A stretch of 64,000 bases of DNA from Nitrospirota bacterium. Lineage in GTDB: Bacteria > Nitrospirota > JACRHJ01. The translations under genes were made by a program, and so were the position numbers. The stretch spans positions 1 to 64,000 of the forward strand of contig JAJYJM010000002.1 of assembly GCA_021789495.1 (NCBI GenBank). The letters run 5' to 3'. Numbering within the stretch: the first letter of the stretch is position 1; each line of letters begins with the position of its first letter. Under the pieces are notes generated by a model. It did no database searches. It saw nothing but the letters and a program-made list of their open reading frames with translations, and was not told the origin of the DNA. Shown here one piece after another: positions 1 through 7,799 of this stretch.

Positions 1-1001
1 TTGTGCTCGTCCATCGCCATGCGGTTGAGCGCGCTCATCGGCTCGCCCTGGCTCCCGGTGGTGATGACGACGACCTCCTCGTCTTTCAGGTCTTTTAAGT
101 CTTCAAGGCGCCTCAGCATCCCGTCGGGAATCTTGAGGTATCCCAGATCCGAAGCGATGCCGGCGTTCTCGACCATGCTTCGCCCGTTCAGGATTATCTT
201 CCTGCCGAACATCGCCGCCACGTCCACCGCCTGCTGGATGCGGTGTATGTTGGAGGCGAACGAGGCGATTATTATGCGCTTCTTCGTCTTGGCGAATATG
301 TCCTCGAAGGCGCGCCGGACTTCCTTCTCGGAGAACGTGAAGCCGCCCTGCGTGGCGTTTGTCGAGTCGGACAGAAGGCACAGCACGCCGTCTCTGCCAT
401 ACTGAGAGAACAGGTTAAAATCCATCAGCTCGTTGTCAACCGGGGTCGGGTCTATCTTGAAATCCCCGGTATGGACAATCCGCCCGACGGGCGTGGTTAT
501 CCCAAGGCCGACGCCGTCTACTATGCTGTGCGTCACGCGGATAAACTCGAAGGTAAACGGTCCTATTTCCACCTTGTCGCGCGGCTTGACCGTTACGAGC
601 TCGACTGCGTCGTCAAGGCCGTGCTCTATGAGTTTTTCCTTTATCAGACCCAGGGTGAGAAGCGTCCCGTAGACCGGGACGTTCACCTCCTTCAGAAGAT
701 ACGGGAGCGCCCCGGTGTGGTCTTCGTGGCCGTGGGTTATGACGATTCCTTTTAGCTTGTGCCGGTTCTGGTAGAGATAAGAGAAGTCGGGGATTACGAT
801 GTCCACGCCGAGCATCTCGTCGTCGGGGAACATCAGTCCGCAGTCGATGAGCGCCATCTCGCCTTCGTATTCGAGGATGGTGGAGTTAAGGCCGATCTCT
901 CCCACGCCGCCAAGCGGTATCACGGACAGGGCCGGTAGACCGGCCTCAGAACGGGTTTTTGAAGCGGGGCCGGGGGCCGTATTTCGGGCAGAATCCGCCA
1001 T
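1..1001 (-). CDS. rnj: Ribonuclease J (C-terminus cut by window edge)
   Basis: Metallo-beta-lactamase/beta-CASP ribonuclease with endo- and 5'-3' exonuclease activity in RNA turnover. The reverse-strand frame opens with ATG at 1001 and stays open to base 1, giving 333 codons of a protein normally near 550 residues. Residues 27-40 carry the family's N-terminal strand (PLGGVGEIG), and the metal-binding HGHEDH motif is at residues 90-95, followed by conserved HTGDFK and SDST segments. The first ~25 residues are a poorly conserved extension that contains a copy of the GCCGGTNNACCGGC palindrome. It is the last visible gene of a leftward run after rsmA, 65 bp downstream. Confidence 0.94.
   Translation of the reverse strand, partial: MADSARNTAPGPASKTRSEAGLPALSVIPLGGVGEIGLNSTILEYEGEMALIDCGLMFPDDEMLGVDIVIPDFSYLYQNRHKLKGIVITHGHEDHTGALPYLLKEVNVPVYGTLLTLGLIKEKLIEHGLDDAVELVTVKPRDKVEIGPFTFEFIRVTHSIVDGVGLGITTPVGRIVHTGDFKIDPTPVDNELMDFNLFSQYGRDGVLCLLSDSTNATQGGFTFSEKEVRRAFEDIFAKTKKRIIIASFASNIHRIQQAVDVAAMFGRKIILNGRSMVENAGIASDLGYLKIPDGMLRRLEDLKDLKDEEVVVITTGSQGEPMSALNRMAMDEH
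931..944. repeat. Palindrome GCCGGTNNACCGGC, exact copy in rnj
   Basis: Exact 6-bp arms around a 2-bp centre (AG), lying in the N-terminal extension of RNase J and translated there as part of EAGLPA. Confidence 0.85.
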
Positions 1002-1066
1002 GCGGGGAACGCCTTTTCGGGTGAAAGAAGACCGGCAAAAGAAGGCCGGAAACTACTAATATAACA

Positions 1067-1876
1067 CTATAAGCCCCGGTTTTCAAACAAAATTCCGGTC
1101 ATCAGGACAAATTCGGGAAGAGAGAGCGTCTCGGCGCGCCGCGAGGGGTCTATCCCGGATGCCAGGAGCCGCTCAATCAGGAAATCGAATCTATCCGGCG
1201 GGATAACATTTGAATTTTTAAGGGAATTTTTAAGCATCTTGCGCCTCTTTGAAAACGCCGCGCTAACGACCCTTTCAAAGAAAACGGGGTCGGAAATGCC
1301 CTTCGGGGCGTCCCGTAAACCAAGACGCACCACTGCGGAATCCACCTTCGGGACGGGCGTGAACGCCTGTTTCGGCACGGTAAACAGCATCTCGGCCTCT
1401 GCATGGAACTGCACCATGACGGACATGTAGCCGTAATCCCTGCCGCCGGGGGACGCGGTCAGTCTCTCCGCCACCTCCTTCTGCAGCATAAGTATCATGG
1501 AAGATATTTTATCGTGTGCCTTCAGGAGTCTTGTGATTATCGGCGTGGAGATGTAATAGGGCAGGTTCGCCACAACCTTGACCTTGCCGGGAAGCGACTC
1601 GTAGGGGAATTTCAATGCGTCGCCCGCCACAACCTGAAGATTTGGCGGATTGCCTATGATTTCCTTCAGATGCCCGGCAAGCCGCTCGTCCAGTTCTATA
1701 GCAATTACTCTCCCGGCCTTCTCCGCCAGTTCACGTGTCAATGCGCCCCGGCCCGGGCCTATTTCGACTACGGTATCGTCCTTGGTCAGGGAGGCGGAGC
1801 GGATTATCCGGGAGGCGATGTTTTCGTCCGCGAGGAAGTTCTGGCCGAGAGATTTTTTGGGACGGACGCCTGTCAA
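1067..1876 (-). CDS. rsmA: 16S rRNA adenine dimethyltransferase RsmA/KsgA
   Basis: Dimethylates the two adjacent adenines in the 3'-terminal hairpin of 16S rRNA using SAM. The 269-residue product has the family start signature GQNFL at residues 11-15, the SAM loop EIGPGRG at 38-44 and the catalytic NLPYY at 104-108. Full length for the family. The start is TTG at 1876, overlapping the stop of the hemerythrin gene in the sequence TTGA, so translation is probably coupled. Upstream partners are an S4 protein, pdxA and hemerythrin; pdxA-rsmA adjacency is common in Gram-negatives. Confidence 0.95.
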   Translation of the reverse strand: MTGVRPKKSLGQNFLADENIASRIIRSASLTKDDTVVEIGPGRGALTRELAEKAGRVIAIELDERLAGHLKEIIGNPPNLQVVAGDALKFPYESLPGKVKVVANLPYYISTPIITRLLKAHDKISSMILMLQKEVAERLTASPGGRDYGYMSVMVQFHAEAEMLFTVPKQAFTPVPKVDSAVVRLGLRDAPKGISDPVFFERVVSAAFSKRRKMLKNSLKNSNVIPPDRFDFLIERLLASGIDPSRRAETLSLPEFVLMTGILFENRGL

Positions 1877-2286
1877 TGTTTTACTATGGAGAGCTTAAGG
1901 AACTTACCGAGTTCCATGTCCGATTTCTTGATATGTTTCACAAGCCAGTCTACCAGCGTCCTGCTAATTTCGGCGGCCATCATAAGGGACGACCCCTCCT
2001 TGTTGAATTTTTTCCTTAGCCGTCCGACATCCCGGATAAACCCTTCGTGTTCTTTTTTGTGCGCGTAATAATCCGGATAGGCGTAGTGCAGCTGGATATT
2101 CTCTTCCGCCGTGAAGTGCTGTAGCAGGTAATCTTCCATGAAATCCAGGGTCTCTCCGACGGCCTCCTTGCCCTTGCCCGCCTTGCAGGCCTCAAGCAGA
2201 CCGTCCACTCGCCTGAATATTTCCTTGTGCTGCTCGTCTATGGCTTTAACGCCTATAGCCAGATCAGGCGTCCATACAACCGACAT
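1873..2286 (-). CDS. Bacteriohemerythrin
   Basis: Small four-helix non-heme diiron protein that reversibly binds O2. The 137 residues carry the complete ligand set: H20, H57 and E61 in HFTAEE, H76 and H80 in HKKEH, H118 and D123 near the C-terminus. It is a stand-alone domain without a signal peptide, so cytoplasmic. It lies 25 bp after pdxA and its TGA stop overlaps the TTG start of rsmA. Placement inside a vitamin B6/rRNA-modification operon is unusual; an O2 storage or sensing role cannot be told from sequence. Confidence 0.92.
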   Translation of the reverse strand: MSVVWTPDLAIGVKAIDEQHKEIFRRVDGLLEACKAGKGKEAVGETLDFMEDYLLQHFTAEENIQLHYAYPDYYAHKKEHEGFIRDVGRLRKKFNKEGSSLMMAAEISRTLVDWLVKHIKKSDMELGKFLKLSIVKH

Positions 2287-2311
2287 TTCAATTCCCCCCT
2301 GCCTGCCCTCT

Positions 2312-3394
2312 TTATTTCCTCTTCCCCGCCATGCGCGCCGCGAGCTTTATGGCCTCGACAAGGCTGTTCGGGTTGGCTATCCCCTTGCCCGCTATGTCGT
2401 ATGCCGTGCCGTGGTCAACGGAAGTCCTTATAATCGGAAGCCCAAGCGTAACGTTCACGGCATTTCCGAACGCGAACATCTTGAGCGGCCCCAGGCCCTG
2501 GTCGTGGTACATCGCCACGACCGCGTCGAATTCGCCCTTGTAAGCCCTGTGGAAAAGCGTGTCGGCGGGCAGCGGGCCCGACACGTTTATGCCCGCGTCT
2601 TTGGCCTCAAGGCACGCCGGGGCGATCTCTTTTATCTCCTCGCCCCCGAAAAGCCCGCCCTCGCCCGCGTGCGGGTTCAGGCCGCAGACGGCAACCTTAG
2701 GCTCCGGTATTCCTATCATCCGGCAGGCGCGATCCGCAAGGCGTATCGTCCGGAGAACGCCCGCTTTCTTAATCAGGCCCGGCACGTCTCTCAAGGGCAC
2801 GTGTATCGTCGCCAGTACCACGCGGAGCACATCTCCGCCCGTCCCGATGCCGGTCTCTTGGGCGCTGCGGCCCTGGCCGCTGCCGGTCGACCGGCCGCAG
2901 AGCATCATTGCGAAGTCCGTCGTCCCGGTAAGCTCCGCCAGGAGCTCCGTATGTCCCGGATACGGATAGCCCGCCATCTTAAGCGTTTCTTTTGTTATGG
3001 GGGCGGTGACGACGGCGTCCACTTTTCCGGCGAGGGCAAGGCCGACGGCCTTTTTTATGCAGGCGACACTGACATGCCCGGACTGGGCCGAGGACTTACC
3101 CGGGGTTACCGCCGGAACGGACACGTCCGGCTCGATTACCTCGACCGCCCCGGAAGGCGGCTGCGCGCCGGGTTCCCGGACGACGGCCAGCGTCCTCTGG
3201 GTGCCGAACGGGAGCGGCCCGCGGGCCTGTTCCAGGACGCTCAGGCTGCCTATGACCACGGGCCGGCAGCAGTCCACTACGGCCTTCACGTTCAAGGCCT
3301 TGAGGATTATCTCCGGGCCGATTCCGGCAGGGTCTCCCATCGTAATCGCAAGCGCAGGGCGGCTGTCTTTCTCGTCAAGCGGCAGTTCCATCAT
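2312..3394 (-). CDS. pdxA: 4-hydroxythreonine-4-phosphate dehydrogenase PdxA
   Basis: NAD-dependent oxidation of 4-phosphohydroxy-threonine in pyridoxal-phosphate synthesis. It has GDPAGIGPE at residues 20-28, the metal/substrate segment PGHTELLA at 146-153, and the C-terminal NPHAGEGG and DQGLGPLK motifs. At 360 residues it is about 30 longer than typical; roughly residues 167-187, between FAMML and LRVVLAT, form a Gly/Ser/Thr-rich insertion that coincides with an exact GCCGGTNNACCGGC palindrome. GGAGG lies just upstream, and the stop of the S4 gene shares one base with this start (TAATG), indicating coupling. Confidence 0.95.
   Translation of the reverse strand: MMELPLDEKDSRPALAITMGDPAGIGPEIILKALNVKAVVDCCRPVVIGSLSVLEQARGPLPFGTQRTLAVVREPGAQPPSGAVEVIEPDVSVPAVTPGKSSAQSGHVSVACIKKAVGLALAGKVDAVVTAPITKETLKMAGYPYPGHTELLAELTGTTDFAMMLCGRSTGSGQGRSAQETGIGTGGDVLRVVLATIHVPLRDVPGLIKKAGVLRTIRLADRACRMIGIPEPKVAVCGLNPHAGEGGLFGGEEIKEIAPACLEAKDAGINVSGPLPADTLFHRAYKGEFDAVVAMYHDQGLGPLKMFAFGNAVNVTLGLPIIRTSVDHGTAYDIAGKGIANPNSLVEAIKLAARMAGKRK
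2882..2895. repeat. Palindrome GCCGGTNNACCGGC, exact copy in pdxA
   Basis: Exact copy with CG centre inside the ~20-residue insertion of PdxA between two conserved strands. A half-copy (GCCGGTCT) lies about 35 bp away at 2849. Confidence 0.85.
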
Positions 3395-3666
3395 TAGTTA
3401 TCCTCCGAAACCGGCGTGTCCCCGATTATCCGATAAATCCCGGCGGCCTTATCCTTCGGCACATTCCCGGACGGGATTTCGACGGTTTCAATGGTCAAAT
3501 TCCTCCCCCGAAACGAAAGTGTAATAACGTCCCCGGCCTTGAGCTCCCGCCCGGCCTTTGCGGGAAGGCCGGCAATCCGGACGCCGCCCCTATCGCAAAG
3601 CTCCTTGGCGACGCTCCTGCGCTTTACCAGCCTGCTTGTCTTGAGGAAGACGTCCAGTCTCATCAT
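3394..3666 (-). CDS. S4-domain RNA-binding protein (HslR/RqcP-like)
   Basis: About 90-residue stand-alone S4 RNA-binding domain: residues 1-60 show the family pattern RLDVFL...R...AKELC..G.V.I......AG.ELKAGD.I. Relatives (Hsp15/HslR, RqcP/YabO) bind stalled 50S-peptidyl-tRNA complexes or rRNA; which subfamily this is cannot be settled here. The ATG at 3666 was preferred; a GTG at 3675 would add three residues. First gene of the leftward operon, transcribed divergently from gmhA. Confidence 0.8.
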   Translation of the reverse strand: MMRLDVFLKTSRLVKRRSVAKELCDRGGVRIAGLPAKAGRELKAGDVITLSFRGRNLTIETVEIPSGNVPKDKAAGIYRIIGDTPVSEDN

Positions 3667-3738
3667 AGGCTGCACTCATTTTACCCGCAAGTGCTTATTA
3701 AGGCAAGAATTTTCTTACTATGCAAGGCCATGTTTTCG

Positions 3739-3768
3739 TTGACAAGGCAATCCTGCGGGGAGTAAACT
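3739..3768 (+). promoter_or_regulatory. Sigma70-type promoter for gmhA
   Basis: TTGACA at 3739-3744, an 18-bp spacer and TAAACT at 3763-3768, 36 bp before the gmhA ATG. A GGGGG ribosome-binding stretch lies just before the start. Confidence 0.6.
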
Positions 3769-3804
3769 GACACATTTCCACCTGTAATCCTTCGGGGGTT
3801 ATCA

Positions 3805-4398
3805 ATGAAAGAAGATATCCTGCGGATATTCGAGGAATCGGCAAGGGTAAAACAGAAATTCGCCGCGGAGAATTTCGAGGCCATAGAGGAGGCCGTGGAG
3901 ATTGTGGCTTCGTGCTTCACGCGCGGGAACAAGGTGCTTCTCTTCGGAAACGGCGGGAGCGCGACGGACGCCTCGCACATCGCGGGGGAGTTCGTGAACC
4001 GCTTCCTCCTGGAGCGCCCCGGCCTCCCGGCAATCGCGCTGAACACGGACATAGCCGTGCTCACGAGCATATCGAACGACTACGACTACTCCGAGATATT
4101 CGTCAAGCAGCTTAAGGCCCTTGGATGCGAGGGAGACGTCGCCATAGGCATATCCACCTCCGGGAACTCCCCGAACGTCGTGAAGGCCATATCAGCCGCG
4201 AAGGACATGGGAATCAAGACGATAGCGTTCACGGGCGGGAAGAGCAAGGGCGGAAAACTTGCGACCGTCGCGGAGCTTGTCTTCCTGGTGCCGTCGGGCG
4301 ATACGCCGAGGGTGCAGGAGACGCACATCACGCTTGGACACGCAATCTGCCAGCTCGTGGACGAACGCCTCTTCGGAAGCGCCAGGGGGGCTAAGTGA
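3805..4398 (+). CDS. gmhA: D-sedoheptulose 7-phosphate isomerase GmhA
   Basis: First step of ADP-heptose synthesis for the LPS inner core. The 197-residue SIS-fold protein has GNGGSATDASHIAGEF at 48-63 supplying likely zinc ligands H58 and E62, and the C-terminal VQETHITLGH supplying Q171 and H179, at positions matching E. coli GmhA. It starts a rightward cluster with the deoxyhypusine-synthase-like gene (overlap GTGA) and, after an insertion, the HldE cytidylyltransferase gene at 6702. Confidence 0.95.
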   Translation: MKEDILRIFEESARVKQKFAAENFEAIEEAVEIVASCFTRGNKVLLFGNGGSATDASHIAGEFVNRFLLERPGLPAIALNTDIAVLTSISNDYDYSEIFVKQLKALGCEGDVAIGISTSGNSPNVVKAISAAKDMGIKTIAFTGGKSKGGKLATVAELVFLVPSGDTPRVQETHITLGHAICQLVDERLFGSARGAK

Positions 4399-5348
4399 AG
4401 TATCGAAAGCTCGACCTCTCCGGGATAAAGACGTACAGTCTGTCCTCACGCAAGAGCAAGGTGGACGAGGCGGCGGCGGCGGCCCCGTTTGCTCCCGGCG
4501 CAAGTTTCGGGGATTTCCTCGATAGTCTCCCGAAGATCCTCGCGGCGGACAGCCTGCGGGCCGTGGCGCGCGCAATCGCCGAGGCAAGGCGCGGCGGCAG
4601 GACGGTAATACTCGGCATGGGCGCGCACGTGATAAAGGTGGGCCTCTCGCCGATAATAATAGACCTGATGGAAAGGGGCGTCATCAGCGCGCTGGCCATG
4701 AACGGGGCCTGCGTCGTGCATGACTTCGAGATGGCGTATCAGGGCAGGACTTCCGAAGACGTTGACGCCGAGATTGGCGACGGCACGTTCGGCATGGCCC
4801 AGGAAACGGGGCGGATGATAAACGAGGCCATTGCCAAAGGCGCCGGCGAGGGATTGGGCCTTGGGGCGTCAGTCGGGAAGATGATAGGGGCGAGGGAAGA
4901 AAAATTCAAATTCCCCGAGAAGAGCCTGCTTGCGGCGGCCTTCCGGCTCGATATTCCCGCCTGTGTGCATGTCGCCATCGGGACGGACATCATCCACATG
5001 CACCCCTCCTGCGACGGCGCGGCCACGGGCGAGGCGAGTCTTAGGGACTTCAGGCAGTTCTGCTCCATCGTGGCGTCGATGGAGGGCGGGGTATACATCA
5101 ACCTCGGCTCGTCCGTCCTTCTGCCGGAGGCGTTCCTCAAGGCCGTCACGCTCGCCCGGAACCTGGGAAGCCCGCTTGCGGACATTACAACCGTGAACAT
5201 GGACTTCATACAGTCCTATCGCCCGAACATGAACGTCGTGCGACGCCCGACGATGAAAGGCGGCAGGGGCTACAGCCTGACCGGCCATCACGAGATAATG
5301 TTCCCGCTCCTCACGGCTGCGGTATTGGAGGAGCTAAGTAAAAGTTAA
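4395..5348 (+). CDS. Deoxyhypusine-synthase-like protein, unknown substrate
   Basis: A 317-residue protein that resembles the deoxyhypusine synthase fold: GMGAHVIKVGLSP near 75-86, MNGACVVHDFE at 102-112, GRTSED at 117-122 and a later IIHMHPSCDGAATGE segment. Bacteria lack hypusinated eIF5A, and I see no clear equivalent of the catalytic lysine region of true DHS, so the reaction is unknown. The GTG start overlaps the gmhA stop. Similar genes accompany gmhA/rfaE in Geobacter-type genomes (recalled, not checked), which suggests a link to heptose or LPS metabolism. Confidence 0.72.
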   Translation: MKYRKLDLSGIKTYSLSSRKSKVDEAAAAAPFAPGASFGDFLDSLPKILAADSLRAVARAIAEARRGGRTVILGMGAHVIKVGLSPIIIDLMERGVISALAMNGACVVHDFEMAYQGRTSEDVDAEIGDGTFGMAQETGRMINEAIAKGAGEGLGLGASVGKMIGAREEKFKFPEKSLLAAAFRLDIPACVHVAIGTDIIHMHPSCDGAATGEASLRDFRQFCSIVASMEGGVYINLGSSVLLPEAFLKAVTLARNLGSPLADITTVNMDFIQSYRPNMNVVRRPTMKGGRGYSLTGHHEIMFPLLTAAVLEELSKS

Positions 5349-5352
5349 TGCA

Positions 5353-5450
5353 CACCCTCTCCCCCCGCCCTCTCCCATGGAAGGGAGAGGGAGCAGGATT
5401 ATCCCTCGCCCCTTGTGGGAGAGGGAAGGCCGAAGGCCAGGGAGAGGGGT
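5353..5450. repeat. Compound palindromic intergenic repeat (CCCTCTCCC family)
   Basis: Stacked inverted repeats: CCCTCTCCC / GGGAGAGGG at 5368-5391, a second arm pair at about 5403-5425, then GGCCGAAGGCC and another GGGAGAGG. It fills the gap after the DHS-like gene. It can fold into strong hairpins and could end transcription, but there is no T-run. Confidence 0.7.
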
Positions 5451-5464
5451 AATAATGAGGAACT

Positions 5465-5764
5465 ATGTGCGCTGAACTTGGCGGGCCGGGCCGTTGCCAC
5501 AGGTGCGGGGTGGAGTTCCCGGAAGGCTCCGTGCGGTATAAGGTCGAGGTGCGCGTGACCGCCGACACCGGCGGCGAGCTTGCGACTGTCGAGGACCTGG
5601 AGAAGGAGCTCGACAACCTGATAAAGGTCATAGAGGGAAAAGACGAGAAGGAGCTTGAGCAGGACGTGCACACCGAGCTTACATTCCACCTCTGCCGCGC
5701 TTGCCGCGACGAATACTTAAGCAGCCCGGATATGCCGCTTGATAGGTTCTTTTTCGGGTCATAG
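5465..5764 (+). CDS. Small CxxC/CxxC protein, function unknown
   Basis: Unrecognised 99-residue protein with C11-x2-C14 near the N-terminus and C77-x2-C80 near the C-terminus, probably building one zinc ribbon across an acidic helix (ATVEDLEKELDNLIK, about residues 40-54). Codon use and GC match the neighbouring core genes, unlike the AT-rich nuclease gene 10 bp downstream. It could be a late member of the gmhA operon or an independent gene after the palindromic repeat. Confidence 0.6.
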   Translation: MCAELGGPGRCHRCGVEFPEGSVRYKVEVRVTADTGGELATVEDLEKELDNLIKVIEGKDEKELEQDVHTELTFHLCRACRDEYLSSPDMPLDRFFFGS

Positions 5765-5773
5765 GGAGACATT

Positions 5774-6685
5774 ATGCCAATTCCAGATTATCAAACATTT
5801 ATACTGCCGGTATTGGAACTTGCAGGCGACGGAAAAGAACATTTATTTAGTGATGCCACCAATTCCGTGGCTTCGCGATTTAATTTAACGGATGAAGAAA
5901 GAAAAACCCTATTGCCAAGTGGGAGACAATTAACGTTTGTCAATAGAACTTCATGGGCAATAGCGTATTTGACCAAGGCAAAACTATTAGAAAGAACGCG
6001 TCGAGGATATTTTAAGATAACGGAGCGAGGTCTTGATGTCCTTAAAAAAAAGCCCGAAAAGATAGGCGTCCAATTTTTAAAACAATATAAGGAATTTTTG
6101 GAATTTCAAAATTATACAAGGATTGAAGAACGGGCAAATATAAAAGAAGAATCTTCTCAGCAAACCCCGGAAGAGATACTTGAATCCGCTTTCTCTGGCA
6201 TTAAGAATAAATTGGCTCAGGATTTGTTGGAAAGAATTAAGACATGCTCTCCCAAGTATTTTGAAAGAATAGTTCTCGACCTTCTGCTTGCTTTAGGCTA
6301 TGGCGGCACGCGGAAAGATGCCGCTCAGGTCGTTGGAAAAAGCGGCGACGAAGGTATTGATGGAATTATCAAGGAAGATAAATTGGGATTGGACGTTATT
6401 TACGTGCAGGCAAAGAGATGGAACGGCAATGCAAAAATCAGCAGAGAAACTGTCCAATCTTTTGCCGGCAGCCTTGAAGGTAAACATGCGAACAAGGGAA
6501 TTTTCATCACCACTGCGGAATTCACGCCAGGCGCAAGGGAATTCGTTTCAAAAATCCAGAAGAAAATCATTCTGATCGACGGAAATGAGCTTTCGCAGTT
6601 AATGATTGATTACGATGTCGGAGTCAGCAAAGTTACCTCCTACGAAATTAAACAAATAGACTCCGATTATTTCATAGAAGAATAA
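5774..6685 (+). CDS. mrr: Mrr-type restriction endonuclease
   Basis: Predicted type IV nuclease attacking modified DNA. Residues 1-100 form a Mrr N-terminal winged helix; residues 158-280 are the Mrr catalytic domain with PD-(D/E)xK elements FE at 163-164, GDEGIDG at 191-197 (D196) and VQAKR at 211-215 (Q212, K214). All catalytic positions look intact. GC is clearly lower than the flanking genes and it splits the heptose cluster, both signs of horizontal gain. It stands alone, without a methylase. Confidence 0.87.
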   Translation: MPIPDYQTFILPVLELAGDGKEHLFSDATNSVASRFNLTDEERKTLLPSGRQLTFVNRTSWAIAYLTKAKLLERTRRGYFKITERGLDVLKKKPEKIGVQFLKQYKEFLEFQNYTRIEERANIKEESSQQTPEEILESAFSGIKNKLAQDLLERIKTCSPKYFERIVLDLLLALGYGGTRKDAAQVVGKSGDEGIDGIIKEDKLGLDVIYVQAKRWNGNAKISRETVQSFAGSLEGKHANKGIFITTAEFTPGAREFVSKIQKKIILIDGNELSQLMIDYDVGVSKVTSYEIKQIDSDYFIEE

Positions 6686-6701
6686 GCGAGGCCGTTTATC
6701 C

Positions 6702-7187
6702 ATGATGCGAAAAGTAAAAAACCACGACGAACTCCGCGAGATTGTCCAGGACTTGAAGTCCGCCGGGCGTAAGGTCGTATTCACGAACGGCTGCTTCGAC
6801 ATACTGCACACCGGGCACTCCCGCTATTTGCAGGTGGCGAAGAGCTACGGGGACGTGCTCATCGTAGCCGTGAATTCCGACGAATCCGTAAGGAAGCTAA
6901 AAGGGCCCAAGCGCCCCATAATGCCGCAGGCGGAGCGCGCCGAGATGGTCGCGTCGCTCGCGGCGGTGGACTACGTTACGGTATTCGAGGAGGATGACCC
7001 GCACAGGGTGATTGCCGAGCTTATGCCGGACGTGCTGGTGAAGGGCGGAGACTGGGCGGTGGAGGAAATCGTAGGGCGGGACATTGTCGAGACCGGGGGC
7101 GGCAAGGTATACTCTATACCATACATCGAGGGCGCGTCCACGACGGGCATCATCGAGCGCATACTGGAAAAATACGGGAAGAATTGA
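6702..7187 (+). CDS. rfaE2: D-glycero-beta-D-manno-heptose 1-phosphate adenylyltransferase
   Basis: Transfers AMP to heptose-1-phosphate, the last activation step to ADP-heptose for LPS. The 161 residues are the stand-alone C-terminal half of Hld[14 protein letters not shown] with nucleotidyltransferase HxGH at 36-39, LKGPKRP around 65-71, and the C-terminal [10 protein letters not shown] element. The kinase half is absent from the window. Start ATGATG at 6702, 17 bp after the Mrr gene stop. Confidence 0.93.
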   Translation: MMRKVKNHDELREIVQDLKSAGRKVVFTNGCFDILHTGHSRYLQVAKSYGDVLIVAVNSDESVRKLKGPKRPIMPQAERAEMVASLAAVDYVTVFEEDDPHRVIAELMPDVLVKGGDWAVEEIVGRDIVETGGGKVYSIPYIEGASTTGIIERILEKYGKN

Positions 7188-7198
7188 TTAAAAACAAA

Positions 7199-7235
7199 CC
7201 CTGGATTCCCGATTAAGTCATTCGGGAATGACGGG
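7199..7235. repeat. Short intergenic palindrome (ATTCCCGA family)
   Basis: ATTCCCGA-ttaagtca-TCGGGAAT hairpin between rfaE2 and the Yip1-like gene, flanked by CTGG and GACGGG as in common dispersed bacterial repeats of this type. Only one copy was noticed in the window. Confidence 0.55.
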
Positions 7236-7243
7236 CGCCATAT

Positions 7244-7795
7244 ATGGATTTTAAAGGTTATCTTACAAAGGGAATCGAACTGATAAAGCTCTCGCGCCCG
7301 GCGGCGGATGCGCTTGCGGCAGACCCGAACGCCTTCAACGCGGGGATGCTTTTCATAGCCGTCGGCGGCCTCGCGGGCGGGATTGGAACGACGATTTTTA
7401 CCTTCGGGGTGGGCTTTTTCGCCATAATTTTCTGGCCGATAGCGGCTGTCCTGATGTCGTTCGTCCATGTCTTCATACTCTTTATAATCGCAAAAATCCT
7501 TGGCGGGAAAGGCACTTACAAGAGCTACTACGGCGCTTTGGGCGTCGGGACGATGCCGGCATGGGCTGCCGTGATACCGTCCATAGGGTCGATTTTAAGC
7601 CTCTGGACCATCCCCATCGCTGTAATTGTGACCGCGAGCGTGCACAGGCTCTCCACGGCCAGGGCAATCCTCGTGGTGATAATACCTATGCTGTTGATTT
7701 TACTCGTGTTTGCCCTCTTTATCGCCATAATGGGCATGGCCGGAGTGATGAACTTCTTCCACCTGATGCACGAAAACCGCCAGATGATGGTATAA
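7244..7795 (+). CDS. Yip1-like integral membrane protein
   Basis: A 183-residue protein that looks like the Yip1 domain family: an amphipathic start (FKGYLTKGIELIKLSRP) followed by about five hydrophobic spans at residues 35-60, 62-85, 95-118, 120-140 and 145-172. There are no catalytic motifs. Its stop lies 4 bp before the mfd start, so it is probably cotranscribed. Role unknown; bacterial Yip1 proteins are uncharacterised membrane proteins. Confidence 0.7.
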   Translation: MDFKGYLTKGIELIKLSRPAADALAADPNAFNAGMLFIAVGGLAGGIGTTIFTFGVGFFAIIFWPIAAVLMSFVHVFILFIIAKILGGKGTYKSYYGALGVGTMPAWAAVIPSIGSILSLWTIPIAVIVTASVHRLSTARAILVVIIPMLLILLVFALFIAIMGMAGVMNFFHLMHENRQMMV

Positions 7796-7799
7796 CATC

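Noticed and set aside
2138-3397. 419-codon open frame antisense to pdxA
   Set aside because: Entirely opposite conserved pdxA and hemerythrin codons; composition typical of a shadow frame.
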